Numbered from the stretch's first letter, positions 32,003 to 43,040 are shown. The stretch is 64,000 nt of DNA from Undaria pinnatifida (GCA_012845835.1 JABAKD010000010.1:12558473-12622472); one strand, 5' to 3'. Notes: a model not told the origin generated them from the letters alone. Numbers and translations: made by a program.

Positions 32003-32242
32003 ATGAGGTCGCTGCGGGTGCATTGTTTTGGAAAAGTGCCGATGATAATGCATTGCAAGCAGGGCGATGTTCAGGTTAAGCTCCAGGACGTAGCTTATGT
32101 ACCTGGTGTGCAATTTAATCTGTTCTCGCTCCATGTCGTCATGCCGAAATGCTCCGTCTCGCTTGATGCTGAAGGAGTTCATATGTTAGATGGAGTTATG
32201 TCTTTGCGTAGGGACGCTGGGTCTCATGTAGAGGCCACTTGA
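32003..32242 (+). pseudogene. copia protease C-terminal part
   Basis: Contains VQVKLQDVAYVPGVQFNLFSLHVV, the conserved copia pattern after the protease (L-x-D-V-x-Y-V-P-x(3-4)-N-L-x-S). It continues the protein from the preceding frame and stops at TGA near 32,240. Confidence 0.8.
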
Positions 32243-32271
32243 GTAGTTGAGAGACCCCGATTGCTGCCGCC

Positions 32272-33120
32272 GTGTTGGCTCCCATAAAGATGAGGAGCAT
32301 TGGTATTAATGGCCTTTATGTTTCCCTCGCACATTCCCATGGTGATACCCCTCGAGAAACAGTGCGGCAGATGGGAATTAAAGCTTTCGGGGGGTTGGTT
32401 CCGTGTGCTGGGTGCTCCGCAGCGAAGAGGAGGAGGATGGCGGTACCGTGGACGACCGGATGCCGCTTTACCAGTCTTCTGGAGCGTCTCTTCGTGGATC
32501 TATCGGGGCAACAGCCTACGTCTGCCGGCGGTGCGCAGTACTTGATGATGATCGTCAACGACTACTCGCGGATGAGATGGCGTATTTCTTGAAACGGAAG
32601 TACGATGTCCCGACGGCCTTCGATTGTTTCTGGCCGATATCAACGCCAGGGATGCTCCGTCCATCGTCGAGTGCATTCGCTCGGACAACGACACTGAATT
32701 CACCAAGCCGGAGTTCGTGGCGTTGCTCCACGAGCGGGGATCCGCCATGAATACACGCTGGTCAATTCCCCGAAGCACGATGGTATGGTTGAGCGTCGGA
32801 TAGCCATGATGCTTGAGCTTGCTATAGCGTCTTGCTTGGAGCCCCCCCGTCTATTTGGCGACGCGAAGATGCCGTCAACGCAGCCCCTCTGGGCTGGGGC
32901 GTGTAAGTACGCCAGCGACGTGGTTAACATGACGGCAAGGGTTAGGGACAAGCCGGACATGTATTCGCCATACAGGAAGTTTTACGGGGGACCGGCGTTT
33001 GCGCGGCTTCTCCCGTTCCTGACGCCGGGCTTCCGCCATGTAACAAGGACCGTACAGCGGGAGCCCAAGGCGGAGGCTTGTTTCTACCTGAACGGAGGGA
33101 ACAACCGCTCTTCTCCGAGT
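32272..33120 (+). pseudogene. copia integrase, frame-broken
   Basis: GAG-pre-integrase and zinc-binding region LAHSHGD..CAGCSAAKRRR, followed by the core over three frames: FVDLSGQ (first D, about 32,490), RSDNDTEF (second D, about 32,685) and MVERRIAMM (E, about 32,790). All three catalytic residues survive, but frame changes near 32,580 and 32,740 prevent a continuous protein. It runs into the first forward unit of the zigzag repeat. Confidence 0.8.
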
Positions 33121-34245
33121 GGTTGCACACTTTAGGGTCCTTCTTACATGGTGGAAACCCGGCGTCCGGGACGGGAGAAGCCGTGCAAACACCGGTCTCC
33201 CGTAAAACTTCCTGTACGGCGAATGCACATCCGGCTTGTCCCTGACCCTTGCTGTCATGTTAATCACGTTGCTGGTGTACTTACACGCCTCAGCCCAGAG
33301 GGGCTGCGTTGGCGGCGTCCGCCGTTTGCGCTGCTTCTTCCGTTCTTGACGCCGGGCTGCCACCATGTAAGAAGGATCCTAAAGTATGAGCCCAAGGCAA
33401 CGGCTTGCTTCTGCCTGAACGGAGGGAACAACCACTCTTCTTCCGAGTGATTGTTCCCTCCGTTCAGGTAGAAACAAGCCTCCGCCTTGGGTTCACACTT
33501 TACAGTCCTTCTTACATGGTGGAAACCCGGCGTCAGGAACGGGAGAAGCCGAGCAAACGCCGGTCCCCCGTAAAGCTTCCTGCATGGCGAATACATGTCC
33601 GGCTTGTCCCTGACCCTTGCCGTCATGTTAATCACGTCGCTGGCGTACTTACACGCCTCAGCCCAGAGGGGCTGCGTTGGCGGCATCCGCCGTTTGCGCG
33701 GCTTCTCCCGTTCCTGAAGCCGGGCCTCCACCATGTAACAAGGACCGTAACGTGTGAGTCCAAGGCGGAGGCTTGTTTCTGCCTAAACGAAGGGAACAAC
33801 CACTCTTAGGACCGTAGAGTGTGAGCACGAGGTGGAGGCTTGTTTCTACCTTAACGGAGGGAACAATCACTCGAAAGAAGAGTGGTTGTTCCCTCCGTTC
33901 AGATAGAAACAAGCCTCCGCCTTGGGCTCACATTGTACGGTCCTTCTTACATGGTGGAAACCCGGCATCAGGAACGGCAGAAGCCGCGCAAACGCCGGTC
34001 TCCCGTAAAACTTCCTGAATGGAGAATACATGCCCGGCTTGTTCCCGACCCTCGCCGTCATATTAATCACGTCGCTGGCGTACTTACACGCCTCAGCCCA
34101 GAGGGGCTGCGTTGGGGGCGTCCGCCGTTTGCGCTGCTTCTCCCGTTCCCGAAGCCGGGCTTCCACCATGTTAGAAGGATCCTAAAGTGTGAGCCCAAGG
34201 CGGAGGCTTGTTTCTACCTGAACGGAGGGAACAACCACTCGGCAG
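32865..34245. repeat. Zigzag of alternating inverted copies inside copia pol
   Basis: Seven segments alternate in orientation: forward 32,865-33,120, reverse 33,125-33,310, forward 33,315-33,440, reverse 33,450-33,690, forward 33,695-33,860, reverse 33,880-34,120, forward 34,125-34,245. Forward segments carry GGCTTCTCCCGTTCCTGA..GGAGGGAACAACCACTC and reverse ones its complement. Turnarounds at one end are GAGTG/CACTC hairpins; at the other end they sit at GTCCGCCGTTTGCGC. The last forward copy re-enters normal copia sequence (..RDVTWEHP). Confidence 0.9.
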
Positions 34246-34261
34246 ATTGTTGCAAGATTCT

Positions 34262-34645
34262 GCTGATGTCTGAACGGACGTCATACTCCCGCGACGTTAC
34301 TTGGGAGCACCCGAAGAAACCGTTTGTGGGGGTACTGCCTCCGGAGGACAAAGGCTCCCCGCCGCCACCTTCACCGCCGCCGTACCCGGGGACGCCGGAG
34401 CCTCTGGGAGACCCCAGAGTCTGGTCTGGACCGCCGCCACCGTCTTCGATGTTGCCGCCGCAACCGCCGTCACCACCGTCGCTGCCACCGCCGCAGTCAC
34501 CGTCGCCGTCACAGCCGCCGTCATCGTCATCGCCGCTGCCACCGCCATCGTCTTCGCCGTTACCACCGCAACAGCCACTGCAGCCACAGCTTTCAAGGCG
34601 TGCTGCCCGGGAGCTGGGTAGATACAACCCGGGCCCGTAGGATGA
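34262..34645 (+). pseudogene. copia integrase C-terminus and Pro/Ser-rich linker
   Basis: After the zigzag the frame reads CCKILLMSERTSYSRDVTWE, the usual copia motif ahead of the RT (..SRDVTWE). It then enters a Pro/Ser-rich low-complexity stretch (about 100 residues, PPPSPPPYPG.., CCG/TCG repeats) and stops at TAG near 34,640. Confidence 0.7.
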
Positions 34646-34649
34646 CGGT

Positions 34650-35110
34650 GTGCAGCGGGGCAGGACCAGGGGGGAGACAGTGCGACACAGAGAGGCTGCG
34701 ACATACCCGGATGGTGACGATGTGCAGCTAGGCAGGACTAGGGGGGAGACTGAGCGGCACCGAGAGGCTGCGGGGCACGGGTTTCTGTCGTTTATGGCAG
34801 CGAGAGAGAGCATAGGTCAAGTGATTTTTCACCAAGCCCCGCCGCACGATAATCACCCTCTTCCCACACGCCCGGTGAGCGAGCTGTCAACGCCGAACTC
34901 GTATGCTGAAGCGTGTGCGGACGGGTATTCGGCTGTTTGGAGGCAGGCGATGGACAAGGAGTACCGTGGACTGGCGAGCGCGGGGACGTTTGGGGAGATG
35001 TAGCAATCAGACAGGACCTGAATGTCATCTCGGCGAAATGTGTGTTCGCCTGGAAGCCCAACGAGCATGGCTATGTGGTTCGAGCGCGCCTGGTCCCTAA
35101 TAGAGCGTAA
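34650..35110 (+). pseudogene. Start of copia reverse transcriptase, truncated
   Basis: One frame contains PNSYAEACADGYSAVWRQAM and DKEYRGLASAGTF, the conserved sequence leading into copia RT. A second frame continues with NVISAKCVFAWKPNEHGYVV and RARLVPNR, where the family has WVFKWK..G..RYKARLVARG. The usual Trp is Cys and the RG is lost at a stop. The rest of RT and RNase H is missing. Confidence 0.8.
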
Positions 35111-35172
35111 AACCCTTGCTGATGGTCGCACGTGCCTGGTCCCTAATAGGGCGTAAAACCCTTGCTGATGGT
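35088..35172 (+). repeat. 39-bp direct duplication at the copia breakpoint
   Basis: GCCTGGTCCCTAATAG.GCGTAAAACCCTTGCTGATGGT occurs at 35,088-35,126 and 35,134-35,172 with one difference, exactly where the element is truncated. Confidence 0.85.
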
Positions 35173-35980
35173 GCGTCGATCCTTTCTCTTTTATTTGCTC
35201 TCGCTTCGGGCAGCGTCTCCTTTTACGCCCATGTTCCGACACCCAACCAGTAGTGCAGAGCTTTCCACCAGTGCCCGCCATTGCTCTCTCCCTCTCCTCC
35301 TTCCAGTATGTGATAGCAATTTCCTCAATTTCTCCCCCGGCCTCCGCCAGCCCATCAATTCCTTCTCTCTTCTTGTACAAAATAAATGAGGCACAGATTC
35401 AAGCATAGGCCTGGCTTAACTGCGGGCTTACAATTGCAGCGGTAACAGATATCAAAACACAATTCAACCACAAATTACTCGATTGTAGTAGCAATAGTTA
35501 GTAGTAGTAGAGTTGGTGCTGGTGGTAGCCGTAGTGATGGTTGTAGTGGTAGTTGTAGTTGTACAGCGGTAGTTGCAGTTGTAGTTGTAGTAGTAATGGT
35601 AATAACAGTGGTGGTGGTAGTGGTGGCAGTGGTGGCAGTGGTAGTACCTGCGTTATGAGCACTAATCTTGCGCTCGCCCGTCGCGCTCGTCCTCGGCAAG
35701 TTTTAAAGCGGGAACCATACCAATCTAGTCTACGGAGAGAATTCCAGGTATTTTATCCCGGGGCGCTGTTAACCCCGTCAACGATGAGGGGACCGCCTGC
35801 GACCCGATATCTTAGAGCACCAAGTTATTTCATGCCTGAATTGTAACGTGTTCATCCGCGCATGCTCGTTACGATATCTGCTATAGGACGTGGGACTCTG
35901 TTCTTCACAGGTCCCTTTTAGCACACCGCAGTTATATCGGTAGTAAATACTACCTGGTACGCATTACGCATCACTCACGA
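35173..35980. other. Low-complexity region, no gene
   Basis: A TC-rich stretch (35,170-35,390) is followed by a GTA/GTG/TGG triplet-rich tract (about 35,485-35,645) and then ordinary sequence with no recognisable domain. Confidence 0.5.
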
Positions 35981-35984
35981 GAAA

Positions 35985-36300
35985 CGTTTGTGATTTCACG
36001 CGCAGGTTGGGATCCTGCCGACGACGCCAATCGTGAGAAGTCGTGGTGCCGGGAAGGTGTGAGGGAAGGGATGCAGAGGTATCAGCTTCGCTTGGAGACA
36101 GCACCGGTTGTTCTTGGTAGATTTCTTATTGCTGGCGTTGAGCTATGCTCGTGATTTCACCCGCAGGTTCGGGTCCTGCCGGCGACACCATTTGTGATAA
36201 GTCGTGGTGCCGGAAAGGTGTGAGGGAAGGGACGCAGGGGTATCAGCTTCGCTTGCAGACAGCACCGGTTCTTCTTGGTAGATTTCTTATTACTAGCGTT
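35985..36300 (+). repeat. Tandem duplication carrying tRNA-Ser-like 3' ends with CCA
   Basis: Two ~155-bp units. Each has TGATTTCAC, then a T-arm (GCAGG-loop-CCTGC), an acceptor-like strand and CCA. Unit 1 ends CCGACGACGCCA (36,018-36,029) and unit 2 ends CCGGCGACACCA (near 36,191). The 5' halves do not fold as tRNA, so these are not tRNA genes. They look like tRNA-derived or primer-derived sequence. Unit 1 is the exact complement of the gypsy primer binding site at 12,450-12,466. Confidence 0.65.
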
Positions 36301-39300
36301 GAGCTATGAGAAGCTCGAGGAGACAGGAAAGGAGGAGCGAGACCATGGGGGGAATGAGACTCATAGAGTTCGCTTCCCCCCAGCATTGCTGCGGTGCTCT
36401 GTTCTGGACCTTTTTCGGTTTTATGCACTACGCACGCCGTAGGTGCTTATTGAGGCGTGTTGTCCACCTTGTTTCCGTCATATCGCCCTGCGCAAGTCCC
36501 CTCTTCCCGGTTGGACATCCATGTACTTTTGCGTATGTTTTCCCCGATTTTTCACCGCTTAGCTTCCAATAGGAATGGCTCTATCGTAGGCCACATTTTC
36601 AGAGTTTCACGACATCAACTTTTTTATAGTATTTTCGGGTCCGTCGTTTATTCACGACCCCGCCTCTCTAGGCATTTTTATATTGTAAACCCCCGAAACC
36701 ATGGTAGTTTCGCTTGGTCCCCATTTGCCTGAACTTCGCTTGCACGCTGTGTATGCACCCCGCTAGCATGTCGCACGTCATCCCCCATCCCCCTGTCCGG
36801 CTTATGGTATCAGCCCGCGACATCGTGACAGTTTCGTCTGATTCCTTCTCAGCCGAGATATCGTCCGCACCATATGTGTGCTCTTTCGCGGAATTTCCGA
36901 ATCTTCCGTTCTGTTAAGACCCCGTTTTCGCCGTTTTCACGATTTAAGTTGGAAAAAAAAACATCGTGTTAGTTTTGGTTCTTCTGTCTTGGTTTTTCTT
37001 CCCCCTGCACTGTGTGCCGGATGGGAACGTTTACCCCCTCCCCTCTGCAATGTGCGTGCGCATGTTCAGAACTGCCTCCCGCCTCTGGCGTGCGTGCATT
37101 TTCGGAACCTACACCTTCCACTTTTGCGTCCATTCAACGCGATTATTGTTTGTTTTGCTGTTATTTCTCGACACGCTTGTTCCTCACCGGTAGTGGTTAT
37201 AGCTGTGCGCGGCTATCAACAGTGTAGCCTTCTCTCCTTCTTTCTGGGAGAATTTGTTCGCGAACGCTTAGTGCGCGTATTAGATTTGGAGCGTACTTTC
37301 TTAGTACAATTCTACCTGGTAGGTACCAGTATAGTCAGTGTTATCGCCTCGTGGCTCCCTAAAGTACCCCCTTAAAGTCTGACTATCGTTGAGGCTCCAA
37401 AAACGTTTTAACGTAGTAGTATGCCCTCTGTCTTTCTTCATCGCATTTAAAGTGTGGCATTTGTTCGTTTTTCGGTGATTTTCACGGTCGCCTTAATCTT
37501 CAACTTGTGCCCAAGTTGTTCTACTTTTCTACAGTACGACGAGTGTTCGTCTTTGTGGTTTTGCTTCCGTCTTCTACCGCCGATGTAGCCTGCCCACGTT
37601 TCGTGCATACCGACGAACCATGGCGTTTCCGAACCAAGTCGAGGTTTTCCATAGTCTCGTTTCCACCTCGCCCTATGCGCTTGGTGATGACATGGATGAT
37701 TTTCGCGTTATTTCTCTTCGTTTTCGCGAGGCATGAACTCCTTCGTGGTTGTTCTCGGACTTCTCTTGCCCCTTGGCATACTTCCCTTTTGTTATTGGAC
37801 CTTTCTTGGCGTACTTCTTCCCACGACCAACTTCGCTGCACTTTAGCCCCAGCCACTTAGTATTACGGCATTTCAGCTATAGGCACCGTCTAAGGTCCCA
37901 CATAGTCGACCACTGGTTTCATGTTGAGAGCTCCTCTTAGGTCCCACATTAGCGGTCCCGTGCCGCCTCTCCAGTCGATTTATCGGTTTTCTTTGGCCTC
38001 TACCTCCTCGTTGGGTCGTACCTGCCTCCAAGAGCTCCTTGCTATCGGGCTCCGTTCTAGCTTTGTAGCCAGCGGATCTATTCCTCTGGACCATTTTTTC
38101 TTACCTTTTTCTCGGCACCCCTGCCCTACGGTCCAACGACACTGACTCCCGTCCTGGCTTTGCAGCCAACAGCTCTTGTTTATCTCGACCACTTTTTCTT
38201 GTCGATTTTCGGCATACCTGCCCATAGGGTTCAACGACACCGGCCTTAATCGTGGCTTTACAGCCCGTCCTAACTGTGTAGTTCACTGGCCGTCCCCTCT
38301 TGGCCCCCGCTTTCCTCTTGCCTTGATGGCGTACCTATTGCATGGGCCCCACGCTTTGACCCCAGTTTGGCTTCGCAGCCCATATAGGTCGTTTCCTGTC
38401 GACCCCCTTTCATGTTATGTTTTCGGCGAAATCGCTTTAGGAGGAATGCTTTCGCTACGTACCTAGTGTTGTTCCTTTGCTTAAAGCTAGCCTTGCAAGG
38501 TCTCTTGCCATGGACCCTCCTTTTTTTTCAGGCTGCAGTACGTCGCTATGGCACGATTGCTTACTTTCTGTTTCCCCCTACTTTCTCTCGGTTCACCTTT
38601 TTAGGATTGCTCCACGTTAGCGACCCCGTGTTTCCGACGAATAGAACCTAGCTGCGGCTTTCTTTAAATTGCCTTCTCTGTTCCCTACATTCTCTCTGGA
38701 GCTAGACGCTTCCCGCGCTGTTTCGAGTATCTTCTTGTTGACCCCAGTTTTGGCTTGCTTTGTTATGGTTGAATAGCCTCGTTACGTTTGCTGGCATTGT
38801 TCCCGTTATTAGTTAGCCTCTCACGGTGTCATGGTGTCGACTCTCTTTCCGGCTTCCGATAGTACCTTCCCTCTTTTTGTGTCTACGTTTCAGTTTCGTC
38901 CTTGTTTACGTACGTATTGCTTTGGCTAGGTGACCTCACCACTTATTTCGTTCTGTTTTCCTGGTACTGTACACAGATAGCTTCCAAGAGTAGTCCGCTG
39001 TTGCCCCCCGGTTCAGCTTTCCGGCGTATCACACACACGCCTCCAGTACCACCATTTTGGTGTTGTCTGTGCCACTGTTTAAGAGCTGTCTTTCTCTGCG
39101 TTCACACGTTTCGTTTCGGTAGCCTCGGTTTCCCGTTCTACAGTTCGACCAAGGGCCTTGTGCTAGCCTCCTAGGTCCCATGTGCTTCCGTTACACCTCA
39201 GTGTACTGGTTCTTCATAGTTTTGCCTCTCGACCAATGACCCCACGTCAGCCTTCCAGGTCCAACCTTGCGGACCCTGACATTACTTTAGGCAGTGTTAT

Positions 39301-40012
39301 TTGTTTTATCTCGTTTCAGGCTCTTTCTCTTCTGCCTTTCGACCAATGGCCCGACGCTTGCGTACTTCTTCGCGTCCTGGTTGTTTCTCTTTCACCGTCC
39401 AACCGATGGCCCCACGTCACCTTTCCATGTCCAATGTAGCGGACTCTGACGTTCTTTTAGACTGTGTTCTTTGATTTCTCTCTGAACTTTCGGCAAATGG
39501 CCCTACCGCCCCCCCGTTGGCACTACGCTTCAGGCCGTAAATTTGCCTGGCCTTTACATCGTGACACGTATTCCTTTCTTCCTTTCTGACATTTTTTCTG
39601 CGTTTATACCATACTCTTGGCTCCCTTCGCATCCTTGCGCTCATTGGCCGCGTCCTTCGTGTTTTCGTTTAGATTCTGCCACAAGAGTGTTCTCGGTATA
39701 TAACGTTCTTCCTCTGGACAAGATAGATAGATGTAAGCGCCTTCAGCACCCTCAGGAATATATTAATAGAACGTCTAGGAGAACGTTCCTTGTGCGTTCC
39801 ATAGAAAAAGGTCCTGAAGAGAGCACAGCAGCAATGCCGGTGGAAAGCGAACTCTGTGAGCCTCGCCCCCCTCATGGCCTCATTCCTCCTTCCATGTCTC
39901 CTCGAGCTTCTCATAGCTCAACGCCAGTAATGAGAAATTTACCAAGAAGAACCGGTGCTGTCTCCAAGCGAAGCTGATACCCATGCGTCCCTTCCCTCAC
40001 ACCTTCCCGGCA
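36195..40012. mobile_element. Large inverted-repeat (fold-back) element, 3.8 kb
   Basis: Arms 36,195-36,430 and 39,785-40,012 are inverted copies with roughly 85% identity by eye (AAAAAGGTCC..GAGCACAGCAGCAATG, TGTCTCCTCGAGCTTCTCAT, CCAAGAAGAACCGGTGCTGT). The 3.35-kb interior is T/C-rich on the plus strand and has no recognisable coding domain. Each arm is followed by a tRNA-tail-like or GGTGCC sequence. The arms could be LTRs of two oppositely inserted elements or ends of a fold-back transposon. Confidence 0.6.
38030..38420 (+). repeat. Degenerate ~112-bp tandem repeats in the fold-back interior
   Basis: Recurring TTTGTAGCCAGC / TTTGCAGCCAAC / TTTACAGCCC followed by GACCA(C/T)TTTTTCTT and GGTCCAACGACAC. 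Similar blocks (TCGACCAATGGCCC..CACGTCA..CCAGGTCCAA) recur at 39,220-39,470. Confidence 0.55.
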
Positions 40013-41895
40013 CCGACATATCACAGTTTGGTGCCAAAGATACCATTTCTGAAGGATTTTTCAAAAGTTTCAAAGTTTTATGAACAGATTGGGCTTGAAA
40101 CATTTGACGAGATCAAATAAAAAAAAAAAAAAACGTCAAAATTCTGGCATATAATTAGAGGTGGTCGTTTTTTTCTTGGGTCAATTTTTGGTGGAAACCA
40201 TAGCTTGTTCGAAAATTTCGTCCAAGCAGTCTGTGCTGCCTCATGTGGTACGCGCCAGCTATCCCATAGCAGCAGTGGCAGCTAGATAACTCGAGGTGGC
40301 AGCAGCAGCACAGGGCAGCAGCCACAGAGCGGCGAAGCGTGATATGCCTGGTAAACGCGCCCGGCTAGAAACACGCCTCAAAAATACTTTGGAAACAAAA
40401 ATGTTGTTTCGGTATTGCTGGTACAACTACGAGACGTATCCCCGACTCCCCTCGATCTCTGTCTTTAATAGACTCATATTCCCCCCGTGCGTGCAGTGTA
40501 TAGGCATGGCTCGAGCTCATTCTAGGCGTCACGGGCCGCTTGAATCAATGGCATGTCTGGGATATTTTCTCACCTGTTGGACGAATGTACGACGTATAGG
40601 GGCCGTAAATTTACTTAACGAATACCTAGCGATCCTTATGTTTCCCGCCGTTTTGGTTACTGCATTTCGACTATGGCTGACGGAAGGACCTTCTCTACAG
40701 GTGTCGAACCTCCACAAGCCGGCAACGTCGACACGGGAAATCGGCCGCCCACCTTCCTTCTCAGGCCCCCCTATGGCGCTTGGCTTTCCGGGCGGTCAGA
40801 GGGACAATCGGATGTACAGCTCGACAAATTGGCGACAGAATTATCAGGAAACTGAGGAATCATGTGCCTTGTTCGCGTTGTGAACTGAGGTGCAGCGCTA
40901 ATGAATGAAATTGGTCAGCTGTTCCTTGGGAATTCGTCAGGTTGGATTGAGGCATTGTTCCTTTTTGGGGGGATTCCAATATGGGTACATCGTAGATATG
41001 ATTTGATTAAAGAACGCCTCCTCGTAGATTCGCTGGAATACAGCAACGATTATTTACTGACAATAAAACAATTTGATTACTGTATAATCGCTCGCACGTT
41101 TTTTCCGGGTAAGATCAACTGTTACGCACCCCAAGACAGCATCTGAAACAGATTTTACACGTACCAGGTAAGGAACAAGGTGGAGAGAGCGAGCGCCACC
41201 CCCACCCCTACTAGAAGCAAGAGATTCAATAAGATGTTGTAGCTCTCGCTAGGCACTCACCATGGGGGATATTGATAAGTATCATCAATTGTGTGTGTTG
41301 GTGCACAGAAAAGTCAAACACGAATAATACGATGAAATAACCCGATCAGGTAAGACCTAAGCAGCAGCCACCGATAATGATCAATTTCATATATTGCTAC
41401 TGCAACGCAGACAACGATATGCGTTGCCCTGCCGTTCCTCAGTGTATTGCAATAAAACTTCGTTAGGTCGGACGTTTTACGGTGTGTATAGACTAGCAGG
41501 TAAGAAATATATGATGTGAGTTGCAAGTTGTGGGTGACTGCCAAAAAAAACAATAAAAGAATCAGAGAGTGCAGTACGAGTACAGTTAGGATGAGGGCAC
41601 AACAAGCAAGAGCATTACTACAGCAGTAAATCGTTTATTATCAGGGAGTTGGTACTGTACAGTACATGATACCCATAAATATAAAAGAACAGGGCAATAC
41701 GAAAGCCAGCTGAGAAAATACTACAAGAAGTAGAGCACGGCAAGCACACAGTAAGCAAGAGCACCCTAGAGCACCCTTTCCCAATGAAGAACTCTACTAG
41801 CTCAAACCCAATATACTGGCTTCTTATCAGACATACAAGCGACCGTAATACAAGCTGTAATGCAAGAAGCAAGAACAGAGTACTGTATGGTACAC
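40013..41895. other. No confident gene
   Basis: A 195-residue plus-strand frame (40,296-40,883) begins Ala-rich and has a short hydrophobic stretch (NEYLAILMFPAVLVTAF). It has no domain I recognise and no obvious splice or promoter context. An A-rich tract at 40,119-40,134 and a duplicated TACGTACCAGGTAAGGAACAAGG-like motif (41,160, again at 48,705) are the only other landmarks. Confidence 0.35.
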
Positions 41896-41899
41896 GCTG

Positions 41900-41975
41900 T
41901 TGGTTATATAGAACTACCCATTGAACCACGTAGTCACGTGACTTCGTGGGCCAGTGGGTAGTTCTATATAACCAA
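41900..41975. repeat. 76-bp palindrome with pol III A-box-like arms
   Basis: Two 38-bp arms meet with no spacer at 41,937/41,938 and differ at about four positions. Each arm read outward contains GGGCCAGTGGGTAGT or GGTTCAATGGGTAGT, resembling a tRNA D-arm/A box, then TATATAACC. Confidence 0.8.
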
Positions 41976-42164
41976 CAAAATATATGTTTGCGAGTCCGTC
42001 AATTGACTCTCACCGACGTCGTAACAGGGATCTCGGGGTCTCCCCTCGCCACGCACTACCGTAGTACTCAGGAGCAAACTATCATAACCATTCACGTCTC
42101 CAGCGCGCACGCTCGCAAAGACGTTATTTCCTTTTTTTTTCTTTTACCGGAAAAAAGCGGAAAT

Positions 42165-42240
42165 ATGAAGTCGGTGGGATTCGAACCCACGACATGAAGA
42201 CGTCGGTTATATAACACTACCCACTGGCCCACGTAGTCAC
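42165..42240 (-). other. tRNA-like sequence with A and B boxes (SINE or tRNA pseudogene)
   Basis: Minus strand: GTGGGCCAGTGGGTAGT (A-box-like), then an anticodon-arm-like hairpin, then GTGGGTTCGAATCCCAC, a perfect T-arm with B box. The acceptor strands do not pair (CGACTTC at the 3' end lacks a 5' partner), so it is probably not a functional tRNA but a tRNA-derived SINE head. Confidence 0.55.
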
Positions 42241-42277
42241 TGTGACTACGTGGGCCAGTGGGTAGTTCTATATATCC
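42205..42277. repeat. 73-bp palindrome sharing the same tRNA-like arms
   Basis: 36-bp arms around a single T at 42,241, three mismatches. Its left arm is the 5' part of the tRNA-like sequence at 42,165-42,240. The right arm and what follows (TTTGCGAGTCCGTCAATTGACTCTCACCGAC) repeat the sequence after the first palindrome. Confidence 0.8.
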
Positions 42278-42929
42278 AACAAAATAAATGTTTGCGAGTC
42301 CGTCAATTGACTCTCACCGACTTTGGGACAGGGATCTCCGGGGCTTTCCCCTCGCCACGCGTGCAGACCAAACCCCCACGTCACGTCGAGGTCGGTCAAG
42401 CGAGCCAGACCTTCGTCCTGCTCGTCCATCACCCCCCCACACCTCGATCTGACAAGCTCACGTAAACGAATGACCCAAAATAAATGCATACGGCATGGCA
42501 TGGATTTGTTACCAGCGGCCTGGCATTGCCAGCACGCAGCTGCAAAATGTACGTGTGACTCCTACTATTTTACTGCAATGCAACAAGCTGTACTGCGAGA
42601 AAAACAATAAAAGTCATAGTACACCTGATAAGGTACACGCGATCTGGAAGAAAGCAATACGAGGTATGTATTGTTATTGCCCTCGATGGAATGCAGTCGA
42701 GCGCTTGCTCTCAGTTTGTTTGTTTCTTGTGAAGTCGCAGTTGCTTGGTGTGGTACGATATATGGCACGTTATGGCATACCTGGGTGGTCGGTTAGGTTG
42801 ATCGATGACGGCTTTATGTGTGGCGGTCTGGTATGTGGGTGGGTATGGCCCGGAATGGAATGGGGTTGGGGTGGTATACAGTAGGGGCCTGGATTTAGGA
42901 AATATGCTATGAACGAAGAGAGGCTCAAA

Positions 42930-43040
42930 CTTTGGAGAAAACAATAAACTGGATGTAAGAAAGACAGCCGAACCTAGGCAACAATATAAGAAACAGCCAC
43001 AATAAATTGGGTGTAAGAAAGACAGCTGAACCTAGGGTGG
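42930..43040 (+). repeat. Short tandem repeat flanking the CATGG array
   Basis: AACCTAGGCAACAATATAAGAAACAGCC and GTGTAAGAAAGACAG(C)(C/T)GAACCTAGG are repeated here. CCTAGGCAACAATGTAATAAACAGCC recurs at 45,065, on the far side of the CATGG array. Confidence 0.55.

Larger units (their letters stand above)
30340..35126 (+). mobile_element. Truncated Ty1/copia retrotransposon
   Basis: Order gag, zinc knuckle, protease, GAG-pre-integrase, integrase, Pro-rich linker, start of reverse transcriptase. This domain order (integrase before RT) is diagnostic of Ty1/copia. RT and RNase H are absent after 35,110. The gag and pol frames are broken several times, and the integrase C-terminus contains a zigzag of inverted duplications (about 32,865-34,245). 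No LTR pair was found. Confidence 0.9.
41946..42380 (+). repeat. Direct repeat pair (SINE-like), units of ~130-150 bp
   Basis: About 41,946-42,060 and 42,250-42,365 are direct repeats: CGTGGGCCAGTGGGTAGTTCTATATA, AATGTTTGCGAGTCCGTC, AATTGACTCTCACCGAC, GGGATCTC..CCCCTCGCCACGC. With the palindromes this forms a head-to-head SINE cluster. Confidence 0.65.

Noticed and set aside
35985-36200. Two tRNA-Ser genes
   Set aside because: Only the 3' part (T-arm, acceptor strand, CCA) is tRNA-like; no matching 5' acceptor or D-arm exists upstream. Genomic CCA also argues for a retro-derived tail.
42165-42240. Functional tRNA gene
   Set aside because: The T-arm and B box are perfect but the acceptor strands do not pair and the anticodon arm is irregular, so SINE or pseudogene is more likely.
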